The notes under the pieces: model-generated
What the model saw: only the letters and a program-made list of their open reading frames with translations
Databases searched by the model: none
What the model was told of the DNA's origin: nothing
Part shown: in pieces, positions 34,836-47,569 of the stretch
Numbering within the stretch: the first letter of the stretch is position 1
Layout of the letters: every line of letters starts with the position of its first letter
From: Seriola aureovittata
Lineage: Eukaryota; Chordata; Actinopteri; Carangiformes; Carangidae
DNA: 64,000 nucleotides
Assembly (NCBI RefSeq): GCF_021018895.1
Contig: NC_079384.1
Location: 18,653,640-18,717,639 of the forward strand
Reading direction: 5' to 3'
Translations under genes and position numbers: made by a program

Positions 34836-35910
34836 TCAGTTCTTGGTGTTTATGAGGGTCTGGTACAGTGGCTTCACCACGATGTGGAGGAAGAGGGAGC
34901 TGTCAATGAGGTACTCAGAGGTCCGGCGGTACAGGTCGGCCTCAGCTAAGAAATCTCCGCTTTCCTCGGTGCTCTGGTGGAAGTTGTAGACGTGTTTCAC
35001 CACCACCTTCCCCTGCTGCTCCGCCATCACCAGCACCGTCTTCTGGAAGTTCACCCCGGCAAAGTCGGCGCTGGACGTGGCCGGGGTGATGATGATGCGT
35101 GGTCGCCCTCCCTCCACCCGGGTCGGCTGCATGGCGCCCGTCTCTGTGTACATGGGCCTCATGCTGAGGGGTAACCAGCGAGGTGAGAACAAGGCGTTCC
35201 ATGTGACCCGCTTGCTGGCGTCGTGGCCGCTGGGCCCCAGCTGGGTCTGGAAGCTGGTGCTGCGGTCGTCACGCGTGGGGTTGCTGATGATCCAGGGCGA
35301 CCCCCACACCGGCGACAGGTAGTTCCTGGGCATAAAGAGGCTGCAGTTCACGTCAAAGTACTTGGCCATGTGCAGCGGCGAGGCTGAATGGAACTGGTAG
35401 GACATGTAGAGCAGGTCGCGCACTGACTCCTGATACCGAGCCAGGACTGTGGACTGGGTCTGCAGGCGGAAGAGGTCTCGTGGAGGCATCATGGCGTAGC
35501 GCACAGCTCTCAGAGCGTTCTCTGCCGTCAGACTGTCCGGCTCGTTCTGAATAATCCAGGCCTCCAGCGCTGAGAACAGCTCCATCTCGCTCTGCAGGAT
35601 CAGGTCCGAGCGCTGCAGCAGCGACATGAGCAGCTGGCTGCTGATGGTCACCCACTCTCCGCTCTGCAGCACCGAGGTCAGGTTCCAGGCCAGATACTGG
35701 AGGCAGCTGTCCCGCAGAGTCTCGTCCCCGGCCTGCTGGGCGTACTCGTACCAGCCCGCCACGTGGCCTGAGGGGGAGTCCCGGGCCAGGTTCTGGGTCA
35801 TGTACTGGGTGATGCCCTGCTGGAGACCCAGCACCTGGTACTTAGTTGCCAGCTTGTGTAAAGGCGTGGCCTGATCCAGACGCAGAGAAATCTCTCCACA
35901 GTACAGATAT
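34836..35910 (-). CDS. btbd17: btbd17 coding exon 3 (BTB end, BACK, C-terminal domain, stop)
   Basis: Encodes the last base of R125, then YLYCGEISLRLDQATPLHKL through LYQTLINTKN and TGA, 357 residues in one exon. The open frame extends upstream of any methionine, so this is an internal/terminal exon rather than an independent gene. Acceptor CTCTGTGCAG|A. GC-rich against AT-rich neighbours, as is usual for fish coding exons. Confidence 0.95.
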
Positions 35911-38900
35911 CTGCACAGAGAGAGGAAGAGGAGGTTGAACCAAGAAGCATTTGAAGCACAACATGTGGCTACTGAACTTACTTCCTGTTACATACATATA
36001 TTGACCATTTGACCTCAAACTCTGTCCCCAATTATATATGACCCACTATTTTAAAGCTGCAGTGATTTATTTTTCAGCCACTTGGGGGCAGAAGAACTTC
36101 ACACTGAGCTGAAAAACACGACCTTAACAAACATTATTATCTTATAAGTTGTTATGGCCAACATGTGAGCAAGTAGTTGCCTGTTTACACATCCGGCCGA
36201 CACAAGACAACCCTGTGATAAGTCCAATATTTACTTGCCTCCATTTTCCTCTTTACCATCTTTAACTGCTAAATACTCCACTACCACTCTGCTGCTTGCT
36301 GCTTGGTGCTGGGCAGGTTGTGTACAGTGGATTTATTATTAGAGCTTGTTGCTGCTGGAAACCAAAGTGAGACTGAACCAAACCAGTAAAGTTGTGGGAT
36401 TTAAAACCAAAACAATGAGCTAAAAGAGGATTAAAAAAAACTTTGTAGAGCTGCAGAGTCTCTGTGAATGTCACTATAAATAAACCCTTTCAAGTTACAC
36501 AGCCATTTGATTCATTGTTAATATAAAAATATTATTTGGTGCAGCTTTAAATGATTTAAATCAGCGGCTCTCAAACTTTTTCCCATCATGGACCATTAAC
36601 TGACACAAATCAGACCACAGACCCTCATCTGAGAAGATTTTTGCTTTTAGATGTTTTATTACAGGAAGTGTTTGAAAACTTCGACCAAAATAGTCACACA
36701 TTCTGTCACTGTGTTATTGGATGGAATTATAGAGAAAATAAATGATTCCCCTTTTTGCTGTTGACTGTTTGCAGGTCCGCAGTGGCAGAGTTCATCATCT
36801 AAGGCCCTGATGGTTGATGTGACCTCCAAGGACACACAACACCTGCCTCATATAGACACGAACACACACTCTCCTCCCGTCTCACCTGATGAACTTGTCA
36901 AACACGGCGGCGCAGTCGGCGCTCTCCTTCAAGACCAGCGTGCTGCCGTTGCGGCTCAGCAGCATCTCCTCGAACACGGGGCTCTGCAGGGAGAGCACCA
37001 GAGAGTGCGCCTGGATCGTCTTCACCTCGTCCGCGCTGGGCGTCTCCACCCGCAGCGACACGTCGCTGCCGTTCCCCTGAACCAGCAGGGCCTCCAAACG
37101 CTGCACCAGGGTCAGGGAGTGGCTGATGGTGTCCCCGCCGCTGCCACCTCCATCCTGGGCACCGTCAACTTTCAGTATGCCTGGTGGAGGAGAAAAGGTG
37201 GAGGGAGTGGACTAAATAACTTTGCAATTAATTGCATAGATAAAAATACAATAAAACATAATTTAAAAGGTTGCAAAAGACAATTTAAAATCAATTTGAC
37301 GACTTGAAAGCAAAATGAAAAAGCAGAGTTTCTTGGAGGGATGTGCAGAAGTTTCATGTCAGTTATTTATTAGGACAAATTGTGGGCCAGTATCATCCTA
37401 ATCCATGTCATTGATCAGTCCAGCTGCTCTGGCCGCCTGGATAATGAGGGATCGTGGGTCACGTTTAATTAAAGCTTTGTAGCACACCACCACCACCGCC
37501 AACGCCGACCCCCTCCTCCACCCTGCAGGGTTCACTCCTACTGTTACTGTAACTGTTACTGCTGGGCTGCTGCTGAGCCTGGATTCATATGATCAAATTT
37601 AATGTGCTTCCTCTGTCTCAGTCTTGATGAATATGAGGCACTCCCCCCCCCCCCCCCCTGATAAAAACAGCACAGAGTGAACTCAGCTGTGGCCTCTGGT
37701 GTTCCCTTTAAATCACAGCCTGGACTAGGGACAGTTTCTGGTTCAGTGTGTTCACATATAGTCAGTTAATAATGAATCCCACATCCAGGAAGGTTATAAT
37801 GTTGAAACTGTTTTAGAAGAGTTGATTTGACTCAGTCATCCTGAGGAGGAGGGGGTGTTTCCACGCTGGTATAACTGTTTTGGATAAAGATCATAGAAAC
37901 ACCTGACAGTATAATGTAATGAAAATCAACAGCACCAAAAACTACATCCTCCAAAATGACCACAAAACATTATAACCACCATGAAAGGAGGATTTTTTTT
38001 ATTAGCTTCAGCTTGTATAGTTAGTGTGGTCAGTCAGAGATCTCCTTTGTTACGTTGTTTGGTTTTATGAAGGTTGAGAGTCTAAAGGAAAATATTAAAG
38101 AACTGACTGACACAAATTATAGAAGAAAGAAAGAAGATTGAGAATCTGAGAATGAAGTTGAAACATAAAAAAAGAAAGTTATGATTTTGAGAAGAAAGAA
38201 AGTAACACCTAACATTTCATCTCAACATCTTAATAGACCTGAAGTAATAGATTTGGAATAAGGACCTTGTTACAGACTGTAACAAATCATGAATGGGGAG
38301 GGGTGAATCTTAAGTTTCACTCTCCACAGAATTATTAGAATTATTTTCTTTGGAAAATAACAATATCATCCCCCCGAAAAAACACATCATAGTAATTCAA
38401 CAGCTAACTGCTACAAGCCATTTGGACTTAATATGTTAATGCAACAATAATGAAGCTCCTGAATGCACATTAGAAGAGAATCATGAGAAACATAGAGAAA
38501 CATAGAGAATATTTCAGCTGCTCTGTCTTTTTAAAGTTGACGTTTTGCTGATATAATGGACATTTAATAACGCAGACACACAGACTTTAAAGTTACATCC
38601 TTGTGGCTGAAACAAAATATAAATCCAGGGAGACAAAAAAATGATCTGCCCTCCTCCCTGCCCTAATAATAACATAACAGAGTCCCTTCTATTATTTTGT
38701 TAAAAAGTGAACCAGACCTTTAAATACACAACTAAACTGAGCTGAACTAAGTGAAGCATTTATTCCCATGAGGAGAAATCCCTCCATAATTACTATTATC
38801 ACTTTAGAAGCCACATCAAATGCTCATTTCCACTTTCTGCCTCTGGCGTAAAAACAGAATCATCAAACAGAACAGAGGCATCCTTTCTCTCAGACGCGAG

Positions 38901-39015
38901 GATCAGACTACAAATCACCCTGAACACTGAACTCACCTGCAGCAGCTGCCCCCAGCAGAAGACAGAGGGCCACTAACAGCATCCCAGCATGCACCTGAGC
39001 AGCGCGTTTCACCAT
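34836..39015 (-). CDS. btbd17: btbd17, BTB domain-containing protein 17 (secreted, galectin-3-binding-protein-like)
   Basis: Exons 39015-38937, 37180-36886 and 35910-34836 join in frame to 1449 nt, 482 residues plus stop; human BTBD17 is close to this length. Seen in order: a signal peptide (about 1-26, hydrophobic core MLLVALCLLLGAAAA), a BTB domain from about 64 with N-glycosylation sequons at N63 and N104, a BACK-type region beginning near the middle, and a long conserved C-terminal domain with NYLSPVWGSPW and DDRSTSFQTQLGPSGHDA. There is no SRCR domain at the N-terminus, which separates it from LGALS3BP. Family function is poorly known; it is a predicted secreted glycoprotein. In humans the gene sits beside GPR142 in the same divergent arrangement. 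Which teleost paralogue (a or b) it is cannot be decided here. Confidence 0.93.
36051..36550. mobile_element. TTAA-bounded MITE in btbd17 intron 2
   Basis: The left end TTAAAGCTGCAGTGATTTAT and the right end, whose reverse complement is TTTAAAGCTGCACC, share an inverted end of about 13 bp with TTAA on both sides. 500 bp, no coding capacity. Degraded relatives lie at 24190-24360, 29650-29830 and 11960-12180. It carries a CTCF-like motif at 36075-36094. Confidence 0.72.
36075..36094 (+). promoter_or_regulatory. CTCF-like motif inside a MITE
   Basis: CAGCCACTTGGGGGCAGAAG resembles the CTCF core. The related copy near 24195 has a changed core (CAGCCACTCAGCGGCAGCAG). Confidence 0.38.
36886..37180 (-). 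CDS. btbd17: btbd17 coding exon 2 (start of BTB domain)
   Basis: Encodes the rest of G27 to two bases of R125: a glycine-rich linker (DGGGSGGD), GNGSDVSLRVE, and the BTB core IQAHSLVLSLQSPVFEEMLL, which is the hallmark of the fold, ending FDKFI. Acceptor CTCCACCAG|GC, donor ATCAG|GTGAGA. Confidence 0.94.
37181..38936 (-). other. btbd17: btbd17 intron 1 (1.76 kb)
   Basis: No coding signal seen. Holds a C homopolymer near 37645-37660 and AT-rich sequence. Confidence 0.8.
38937..39015 (-). CDS. btbd17: btbd17 coding exon 1 (signal peptide)
   Basis: Encodes M1 to A26 and the first base of G27: MVKRAAQ, then a hydrophobic stretch ending GAAAA. The donor is GCAG|GTGAGT. A second ATG at residue 12 would also leave a signal peptide, so the start choice is moderate. 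Confidence 0.85.
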
Positions 39016-39130
39016 CTTCTCTCAGTCGTCTTCCTCTTCTTCTCTCTGCGTCTGTCTGCTCGGCTGTGGAGGACAAAGGTGTCTGTGTGAATGTGGGACA
39101 GGGGGTTCTCCTCTCCTCTCCTCTCCTCTG

Positions 39131-39168
39131 CACACACACACACGCACACACACACACACACACACACT
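39131..39168. repeat. (CA)n microsatellite upstream of btbd17
   Basis: About 19 CA units with one CG interruption, about 115 bp upstream of the btbd17 start codon and next to CTCCT repeats (39108-39128); likely near its promoter. Confidence 0.9.
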
Positions 39169-39601
39169 ACAGACTCACAGAACTTCATCGATCGGTGGGT
39201 GGAAACAGGCCTGGGTTGTTTCCATGGCTACCACTTTGATTCTCACTTTCCTATCCTTGGGTATCAACGGCTGCTGCGTGACATTGATTCGGTGAGGAGG
39301 CCCTCAGACAGCTGTGGGAGACTGGGGGGGGTGAAACAGCTGTTTGAGTAAAAACTCAGTTATTTGATCAAACTGCAGGTTTATTTTATTATTTTACTTT
39401 ATTTGGTTCCTTTCAGCTGCTCCAATCAGAGACATCTGTCAGATCTGAAGCACCAGTGTTAAGAATTCAGTTTAGACTCCACATGCCGTTATGTGTGTCA
39501 GTGTGTTCACCCAGTTCAGCACATGTGCGTGACACAGCAACACAAGCAATTTATTCGCAGCTCCAGGCCACAGCACGCTTCATCAGGGTGGGGTGGGGGT
39601 T

Positions 39602-39625
39602 GGGGGGGGGGGGGGGGGGGGGGGG
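39602..39625. repeat. Homopolymer G run (24 nt)
   Basis: Uninterrupted G tract preceded by GGGTGGGG words, so it is a candidate G-quadruplex region. Confidence 0.9.
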
Positions 39626-40401
39626 TAAGTTATCAGATCGATATTTCTCTCTTAATGATTCTGACAAAAATCCTGTTGAAAAGATGAATAATCATGAGCC
39701 AGAATTCAGGTTCTGTTCAGGAGAAAACGTCGGTGCCAAAGCCACAGAGGTGAAATCATGACATCAGCGCTGTTTGTGTTTGGGATGTGTGTCGCGGCGT
39801 CATGTCACTGTCGCTGACCCCGGCCTGGTGATCGATGATGAGTTCCTCTGTCCCAGTCTGACTTTTGGGTAGAGAGGAACAGCGCTCTGAAACGTGCTTG
39901 TGCAAAAATGTTTCTTTCATTTTTGTTTTTCTGCAAAAAAAAGTTAAAAACGGTTTTCCTCAACAAACCAGAAAACATTTGACTGACAGTCACAGTTTGT
40001 GGCAGCAAGAGCTGTTTTTGTTGATGAGAATGTTTCTGGTTTTTAACTTCTGATCCTTACGTCCTTTAAGATCTGTTTTGTTTTAATTACAGAAAAGACA
40101 TGTTTGCTCCTTCAGCTCTTGTAGTTTCTAGTCCTATATGTGTCTGAGATTTCTGCCTCCTCTCCTCGTACAATAAACTGAAGTTAATGATATTTTATTT
40201 TTTCTGTTCACAAAATAAATGATCTTGTAACCATGGATAATCCACTAACCTTGCTGTCATCCATTGTCAGTGGAGCTACTTTCTACTGGAGGGGGGGGGG
40301 GGGCTTATGAAACCAAATCTATCAGCCTGACAAGATGCAACCAATGAGAATATATGTATTCTGTAATTTGGGGGTACGGCTTACTGTATTTACAGGTTAT
40401 G

Positions 40402-40418
40402 TGCACTAGAGGGCAGAC
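40402..40418 (+). promoter_or_regulatory. CTCF-like motif
   Basis: TGCACTAGAGGGCAGAC resembles the CTCF core. It lies between btbd17 and gpr142, so it could separate the two genes' regulation. Motif resemblance only. Confidence 0.33.
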
Positions 40419-42752
40419 AAGCTGCGTCTCATCGGTGACCAAGATTCAAGTGATAAACTGCATTTAAATCATGGTCTCATTGTGATACTGTACTCTGAGG
40501 CTTTCTCGCTTTGAAAACATATTTGTTAAGCACGAAATAACGTATTAAATAAATGGACAGAATATTAAGAAAAGGAGGGAAAAAGAAGGAAAGAATGACA
40601 TCAGGGGGAAAACAAAGCGGTATACCATAATGATCCAGTGTTACATTTCCATAAATTTGGGGGACTTATGTGAGACAGATTTAAAAGAAAGAATAATCAC
40701 TTCTAGTCTCTACTATTGGTCAAGTTTCAAAAACAGTGAATCCTACTCCTCCCATGTATAATGCAACTTGATGGCTTCTTTCAACAGACCCTTCTTTCCT
40801 GGAAATCATAAATATCTTTAAGACTCAGTGCCACTAGTTTTCCAAGCTACAATTTATTTATTCATTTATTTTTTTTACAATATATTCTTTATTTTCACAG
40901 ACTTGGTAAAACTCATCTAAACCCACCGAAGACTGTACACAACTGTTTTCACTAAGTGAACTGAATTTCATGTGTAAAATAAAAATAACAGTAAAAGGAG
41001 CCCTTTTAGTCAGGCAGTAGTAGGTTGAGAGAAGGCACAAGGCATCTTCACTGGCATTATCAACAATACATACATGCACATCACAATACACAAGAAAGTC
41101 AAAAACCTACAGGTCGCATCAAAGAGCAGCCATTCAGTCATTTTAGATTTTCAAAAGAATTTAACTAGTGTGACAAATTCTCTTTTTTCGGTAAAACAAC
41201 TTTTGTAAATCAAGACAAAGACTCATCTCTTGCAGCCACTGTTTGATGTTTCACAGCTTCCCTACATTATTTCACTTCTCAGAGGCAAAAAAAGTTACCA
41301 AAGATTTTTCATTTCTTGAACTTAAAAATCTAAAAATAGATAATATTTTAATAGACTATTATAATCCAGAACCTTTTCCCTCCTCCCTCTTTTACAGATG
41401 TTGTTACAGTTCCTTTGTTCTTCTGCGCACTGATTGTTGAGAATGAATTACTCTATACAGATGCAGTAGATCATGTTGGTTTTATTACATTAATCGCATT
41501 GAAATGTAATATCAGTTAACTCAAAAAGATTTCACCTGCTGCAATTAGAGCGAGCTGTGACCGGTCTAACAGCCCTGTGAGGTCGGATTGACATTCATCT
41601 CTACATTTAATTTTGAAGTTTATTGTCATGTGCATTAGAAGCAGTGAATTATGGGCATTTAACAGCTCAAGAAAACAGGAAATACAACAAAAACATAAAT
41701 CTATGTTTCAAACTTTATTTACACACCGAAGGAACAAAACCCCTGTTTACAGATGTGCAGACTTTACACAAAAAAAGTCTAAATCAAAGATTCACAGATT
41801 TGGCTGCCAAACACAGTGGTGAGAGTGTGTGTCGGAGCGGAGGTCAGGTGACAGTGTTTGTCTGGAGAGCTGCTCATGTTACTGCCACTCAGAGTCTTGT
41901 TGCTTGAAAGCTGCACAGAGACAGTTTGGAGAGCTGGGGTTATGGCAGGGAACCAGACTGAGGTGACCTGCCTCAGCATCAGTTTATCTCACTGGCTCCA
42001 TTAGCTTCTTCCTCTCTCTGTTTTTCCCTCTCTCCAGCTCCAGCTCCAGCAGCAGAGGAAGGTTTGTCTTTTAGTGGCAGATAAGCTGAGCGTTGGCTGG
42101 TGGAGGCCGAATATAAATCTAAGGTGCCAACTGACTCCGCAGGCGTGAAATTGGATCCATGAGTTATACGTCGTCTACAGAGATGGTCATTATATATTGA
42201 ATATGACCTACTTGTGTAAATCCACAGTTATGTAATCAGAGGCAGGAAGTACATTTACCCAAGTTCAGTACATATTTGAGGTAATGTTATTTCCATTTTG
42301 GGAGATTTTCTTCTGTTAATATTTATCTGATTCCTGGAGTTTTCTGGCCATTCTGCAGAGTCGTAATTTGACAGGTTGAAAAACTGTATCAGGTGAAAAA
42401 TGTTTAACTTTTAAACTAATTTTTAATTAGCCTGCACAGGAGCATGTAAACCCTCATAAGTGAGCTTCACAAATGTCTCATAACATGTAAATAGCATCAC
42501 TAATGTCAAAGCTGTGTCTGGTGTTTCTATATTTTTCTTGTTATCAACAAATCCCATGAAAAGTCCAAAACCAACAATGTGTTTTGTGTCTGACTTTCCT
42601 GCTCTGACCTCCTCTGGCTCTCCGCCACATGATGTAACTGTATGACATAAATCTTTAAAAATGACTCGCAAGGGTTTTGTTTCATTTTTTACATTAATTC
42701 ATTTGACAGACACTTTTATCCAAAGTGCAAGGAGATCAAGAAGAATGTGTTT

Positions 42753-43229
42753 TTAAAGGTCCCATATAGTCTAAAGGTAGATGTCCATGTGTTGTTTGAT
42801 CATAGATCAGGTCTAGGTTCTATATTAATACTGTGAAAGCATCAAAGCTTCAGTCCACAGAGAAATGCACACAGCCTGTATTCAGAAACTGAGCCTTAAA
42901 ACCAGCCGTCAGGACTTCTGGAACTTTGTGATGTCACAACAAAGCAGTCACCTGTCTCAGCCATGCCCCAAGCCCTGTCCACCTGGACCCACCATCCAAC
43001 CTTGCGGGATTTGGTTCAGAAAACAGTCAGCCAATCAGAAGAGAGGCTCAGAGCCTCCTCTCTTCTGATTGGCTCGCCGACCTGTTACTAGAGCTCCAGA
43101 GAGAAGCCTGAGAGAGGAGATGTGAAACTACAATGAGATGGTTTTTGGTTTTTAAAACCACAAATCTATCTTCTTATAGATCAACACTTCAAATAAAACA
43201 CAGAAGAAGAGGAAAAAATAGACATTTAA
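42753..43229. mobile_element. TTAA-bounded MITE, copy 2 (copy 1 at 7034-7546)
   Basis: Left end TTAAAGGTCCCATATAG; right end ends with a degraded TAGACATTTAAA. Aligns end to end with copy 1. The internal palindrome 43029-43046 / 43057-43074 has 18-bp perfect arms starting AGCCAATCAGAAGAGAGG with a 10-nt loop. Confidence 0.82.
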
Positions 43230-43238
43230 AAACCCTCA

Positions 43239-43420
43239 GTAATTTCCTAAAACAGCTGGTGATAGTTGTTTGTAACTCAGACAGAAGAAAATGGTGCTTT
43301 TGTCTGGAACTATTTTCAGTGGCAGATTAAAACACAACATGGAGCTCCACAGCAAAGAGGAATAAGACATATCGGATTTACACACGTTGTTTGTTTTTGT
43401 CTTTTCAGGACAATATGAAA
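43239..43420. repeat. Dispersed repeat family, copy 2 of 3
   Basis: AATTTCCTAAAACAGCTGGT matches AATTTCCTAAAGCAGCTGGT near 51130, followed by an AACTATTTTCAGTGGCAGAT segment. The middle is deleted relative to the other two copies. It begins ten bases after the MITE that ends at 43229. Confidence 0.6.
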
Positions 43421-44339
43421 GATGAAATATAGAAAATCATCAGATTTTTCCTTTAACACTGGGGCCACTGTCTCATCTTCGCTCATTTCACCATTTATTT
43501 GGTTTAGAAATAGAAGTTTTCATTTTTGATCCTGTTCCAGCACATTTGACCCAGAGCTGTCAGAGTAGATGTACAGTACTGCTGTGTATTGATGGAGCCA
43601 TAAAAAATGTTCTGAAATGACCTCAACCAGGAAACAAATGGTAGAGTACCAGACTTTTAATGGGCTCTTCTTATGTCATTTTAACCCCTCATATTTATTC
43701 CCTCTGCATCATCACCCTCCCATCTAATAGGTCTGATCAATAAAGAGTCACGTCTGTGTATGATCGGTTCATTATTTACATCAGTGTACTCCCCCCCTGC
43801 AGTGTAAGGTCAGAGGTGTAACACTGCATGTCAGATATAAGCACATAACTTGATCTGCAGCTGCAGGGTGACGGGTGCCAGACGGGGGTCAAAGCGAGCT
43901 CACGTAGGCCTCAGGTTTTGCAAATGGTTTGTCAACAGACCGAACTGATGGATGAATTAGTTCCTCACATCTGCTCATTTAATGCACTGTTTGCTTTGGA
44001 GCTTTGCTATCATCAACAACTTGCAGCCGTGAGACGAGCTTTCTCAAAGGGTTTAGCTAAATTAAGGACACATTCATCTCCCCTCAGATCCACTGATCTC
44101 AGTGATTCCACTCACTCCTGTGTTTGTTTCAAATGCTCTTACCAATACAAACATCTAATTAATAAGCTGCTGCTGGGTGTCATTACTCTTTTGTCCCTGC
44201 CTGTTGTTAGTGTCTGTGTGTGTCTGTGTGTGTGTGTGTGGACCAGTATTAATCAAGTTGTAGATGCATAAATGTCTCACATTACAGAGATGCACCTCCC
44301 TGTGGTCCCCACAAGGTAGGGTCAGTTTTTGTGTGACAA

Positions 44340-44343
<4 letters not shown>

Positions 44344-44421
<78 letters not shown>
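44344..44421. repeat. (TG)n microsatellite
   Basis: About 38 pure TG units. Confidence 0.95.
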
Positions 44422-44423
<2 letters not shown>

Positions 44424-47400
44424 AATCCTCTGAGACTTCAGCTAACCTGGTGCAGACTGCGGTACACTCTGTCCCACTTCCATGCTAAATACTGTGTTAT
44501 GTATTCCTGTAAAATTGGCTAATTATTGTCGAACTTCATTTATTGATTGATGATTATGTTTTGTGCATCAGACAGTGTACATAAAAACACATTACATTAA
44601 TATTAATTATAAATAGACTGGATGAATATTGTGACAGAGCTTGTGCCATCAAATGTCAATAAAGCAGGAACCTTTTTTCCAAATTTTTTTCTGGCACTAA
44701 TTGGCTCCTCTGTCTCCTTATGGGTCAACAGTGTCCATCACCAGCAGACTCATAAATCAAGTGTTCATTTTTTCATCTACATATTGACTATTTCTAGTCC
44801 CATATTTTTAGCCATACTAGCTACACAGCTGTAAGGATCAGTCAGTCAGTTGGTTCACTGAATTGGTGCCATTGAGTTTGGTCCAGATCTCCATGGTCCC
44901 CAGAGGATGTATCCTGACTCTGCCGATCCTGTGACTTCTCCTCCGGCGCCACCATTTATGGTTTTTGCCATGACGTTCACTTCCCCATCAGGATGAAGTG
45001 TAATCACCTTGGTTAACACGACTTTCCATCTAGCGCCATCATCAGGTCAAACTTTTAATTTGCCCAGTACTTTGGTTTATGGCCAAACACCTGCAGAACT
45101 AATGATATTTCCATTAGTCTCATCTGTATTTATCTGTAATGCTAATTAGCAAATATTAGCATGCTAACACACTAAACTAAGATGACAACATGGCAAATAT
45201 TAAAGGCTACCTGCTAAACATCAGAATGTTACCATTTTCGTTGTGAGCATGTTAAGGTTAGCCTCAGAAAGCTACTAGCATGGCTGCAGACTCTTGTTTT
45301 TCTTCTCTCTTGAGTGTGTGCGTGCCTGTGCGCGCGCACGCACACACACACACACACAGATTGAGTAAAATGGTTGGAAAAAACATTTCGCATTTTCTTC
45401 ATGAAGCTCAAATGACATTTTAAAGTTGCATTAGTCATTAATCAAACTGCAGCTTTGACAGTTGTATCATTATCTGTTACTACAACACAGAAGTACATGG
45501 ACTTCTTCTACTCTAAGTGCATCACAATAACAATGACTCCATATGTAGGTTATACTGTTGGTGTGTAGAGTGGAATTTGGACACAGCTTTGTGTATATTT
45601 ATTTTGTCACTTTTCCAGCGTGAACACACTTAAATCCCTGTTTGATGCCTCTGCATTAAGGAACTGGAACTCAGCCCAAGACACTGCACCGCTTTTTATC
45701 CCCCTGTCAGACTTTATGTGGTTTTCCATCAGGTTTTCCTGTATTTCTCTCTTCCCGCTTTTCCTCATCTCTCTCTTTTTCATTCACCTCTTTCCATCCA
45801 AACGTCTCTCTCTCTCTCCCTGTCTCTCTCACCCCTCCCTCCCCACATTTTCACTCCCCTCTGCCTCATTTCTCCCCTCTCCCTCTGCTCACTCCTTGCA
45901 GTGATGTACCAGCTGCCTGGACTCCACTTCTCCTCTTCCCTCCTCCTCCACATCTCCTCAGTGTGTGTCCAGCAGCGATGTCGGGGACGCGGTAGAAGCC
46001 TCTGGAGGGGGGGACGACAGGCTGTAACCCAGGTGGAGAGTCGCTGTGTGAGCTGGATGTGAAGGTAAGAGCGAAGACGGTGAGACTAACCATACAAGGA
46101 CAAACAAAGTCAAAGAAAACTCTCTCCATCCGCTGTTTATGTACAAGTGTCTGAGCTGCTCTGCTGTAAAACCATGAAATGTTTCTGTTTCTTGTGCAAT
46201 CAGCACTGTTATACATCACTGACTTCAGATGTTCGTGCGAGGTACAGTCTTATTATAAAAGTTATTTAAGGAAGCAGGGAGATAGTCTGGATTTTATCAC
46301 ATCCAATTGTTTCATAATTGACATCGCACTGAACTCAGAGCCTTTAGATTTATAGAATTTACTTGCAGTGTTTTTGTGTTATTTCACCTCCTAAATCTTC
46401 TGAGGAGGAGACATCTGTCATTATGCTAGCCTGTAATTTCTGCTGCCAAACTGCACTCCTGGATTCTGTCTTCCTAACAACACTGACCACGGGTCGGGAT
46501 GTCGGCCTCATGAACGAACCTTGCACAGCAGCACGATGAGGACAATTCTTTAAGTGCTGTTCTCCGGCACTTTCCCTCCAAACACCAAAATGCATCCTCG
46601 TCGCTCTCATGAGAAGCAGCAATGTTTGCTGTACAGTTATGCTGGCAGCACCCTTTATCTCCCAGCACTGTTGTTTCAGGTGCTCTGTGTCGATGAATAA
46701 TTAAGAGGGCTCAGTGGAGCACAGATAGAGTTCAGTTCAGCTTCCTGGGCACTGAGCCCCCTGCAGAGCCAAGTCCTGTAGCCTCCAGCTGCATCCCAAC
46801 CCTGGGAAGACGTTCCAGAGTGGAGTCTTAATCAGAAACATCCCTCGGCCTCTGATCTTCAGACTGTAGTTGCTCAGCTGTAGGGCTGCTTCCTCTGAGG
46901 ACACTGTCTGCTGACACTTGACAGGAGCAGAATAATCAACCTACTTTGTTTCCATGTCAATATGTTTAATTTCCCCAGTGTAGAGAGACTGTAATTGTCT
47001 GAGAGTGGATTGATAAAACACCTCTGAAGTGAGAACAGCTCCATTTCCACCTACAGAATCTGCAGCACCCGAGGGACCGAACGTGACGATAAGTCTTCAC
47101 AGGAAATTTCCCAGAGAAGAAAGTGTGAGGGGACAAAGAGCTCTCCAAGATTCAAGGTTTCATTTGCTGCCCTAAGGATTAAAAAAGACCTCAAAGAAGT
47201 GGCTGCTGGGATATTGATTGTAGTTACTTGTCCCTGGTGCCGTGTTCTGCTGGCAACCTTACAACCTTCTAATTCATAATGATCATCCTTCTCACTGCTG
47301 GTCCTGAGACAAGGCTCAGGAGGAAATAGATCAGGTGTCTCAGCAGATAAGACAAAGTTGTCCTTGCAGGCCTCCAGTAGCAATGTTGCCTTGTTTTCTG

Positions 47401-47569
47401 TGTGTCTGCAGCATTGATGCTCAAGTTTAACTGTAGTCTAAAGATCAAGGTCCCATTTGCTTATATAATTGCGTAAAAGTGTTGCTTTTAGCAGCTGATA
47501 ATGCAACAGGTTCTACAACATAAAGCAGGATAATTCTGATAATCAATAAAATGTTTGAAGTTATAATCC

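Noticed and set aside
34942..35874. Alternate frames over the btbd17 terminal exon, including plus-strand ones
   Set aside because: Shadow frames of a GC-rich coding exon; only the minus frame matches the BTBD17 family and splices correctly.
45620..45904. Frame with SALRNWNSAQ, faintly like the C-terminal end of a LINE reverse transcriptase
   Set aside because: Only a few residues resemble it, the rest is low-complexity TCTC sequence, and no upstream RT motifs were found.
45960..46064. Possible gpr142 5' UTR exon ending GTGAAG|GTAAGA at 46064
   Set aside because: One good donor motif is too little. If joined to 51584 the reading frame upstream hits a stop, so it would be non-coding at best. 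Not annotated without transcript evidence.
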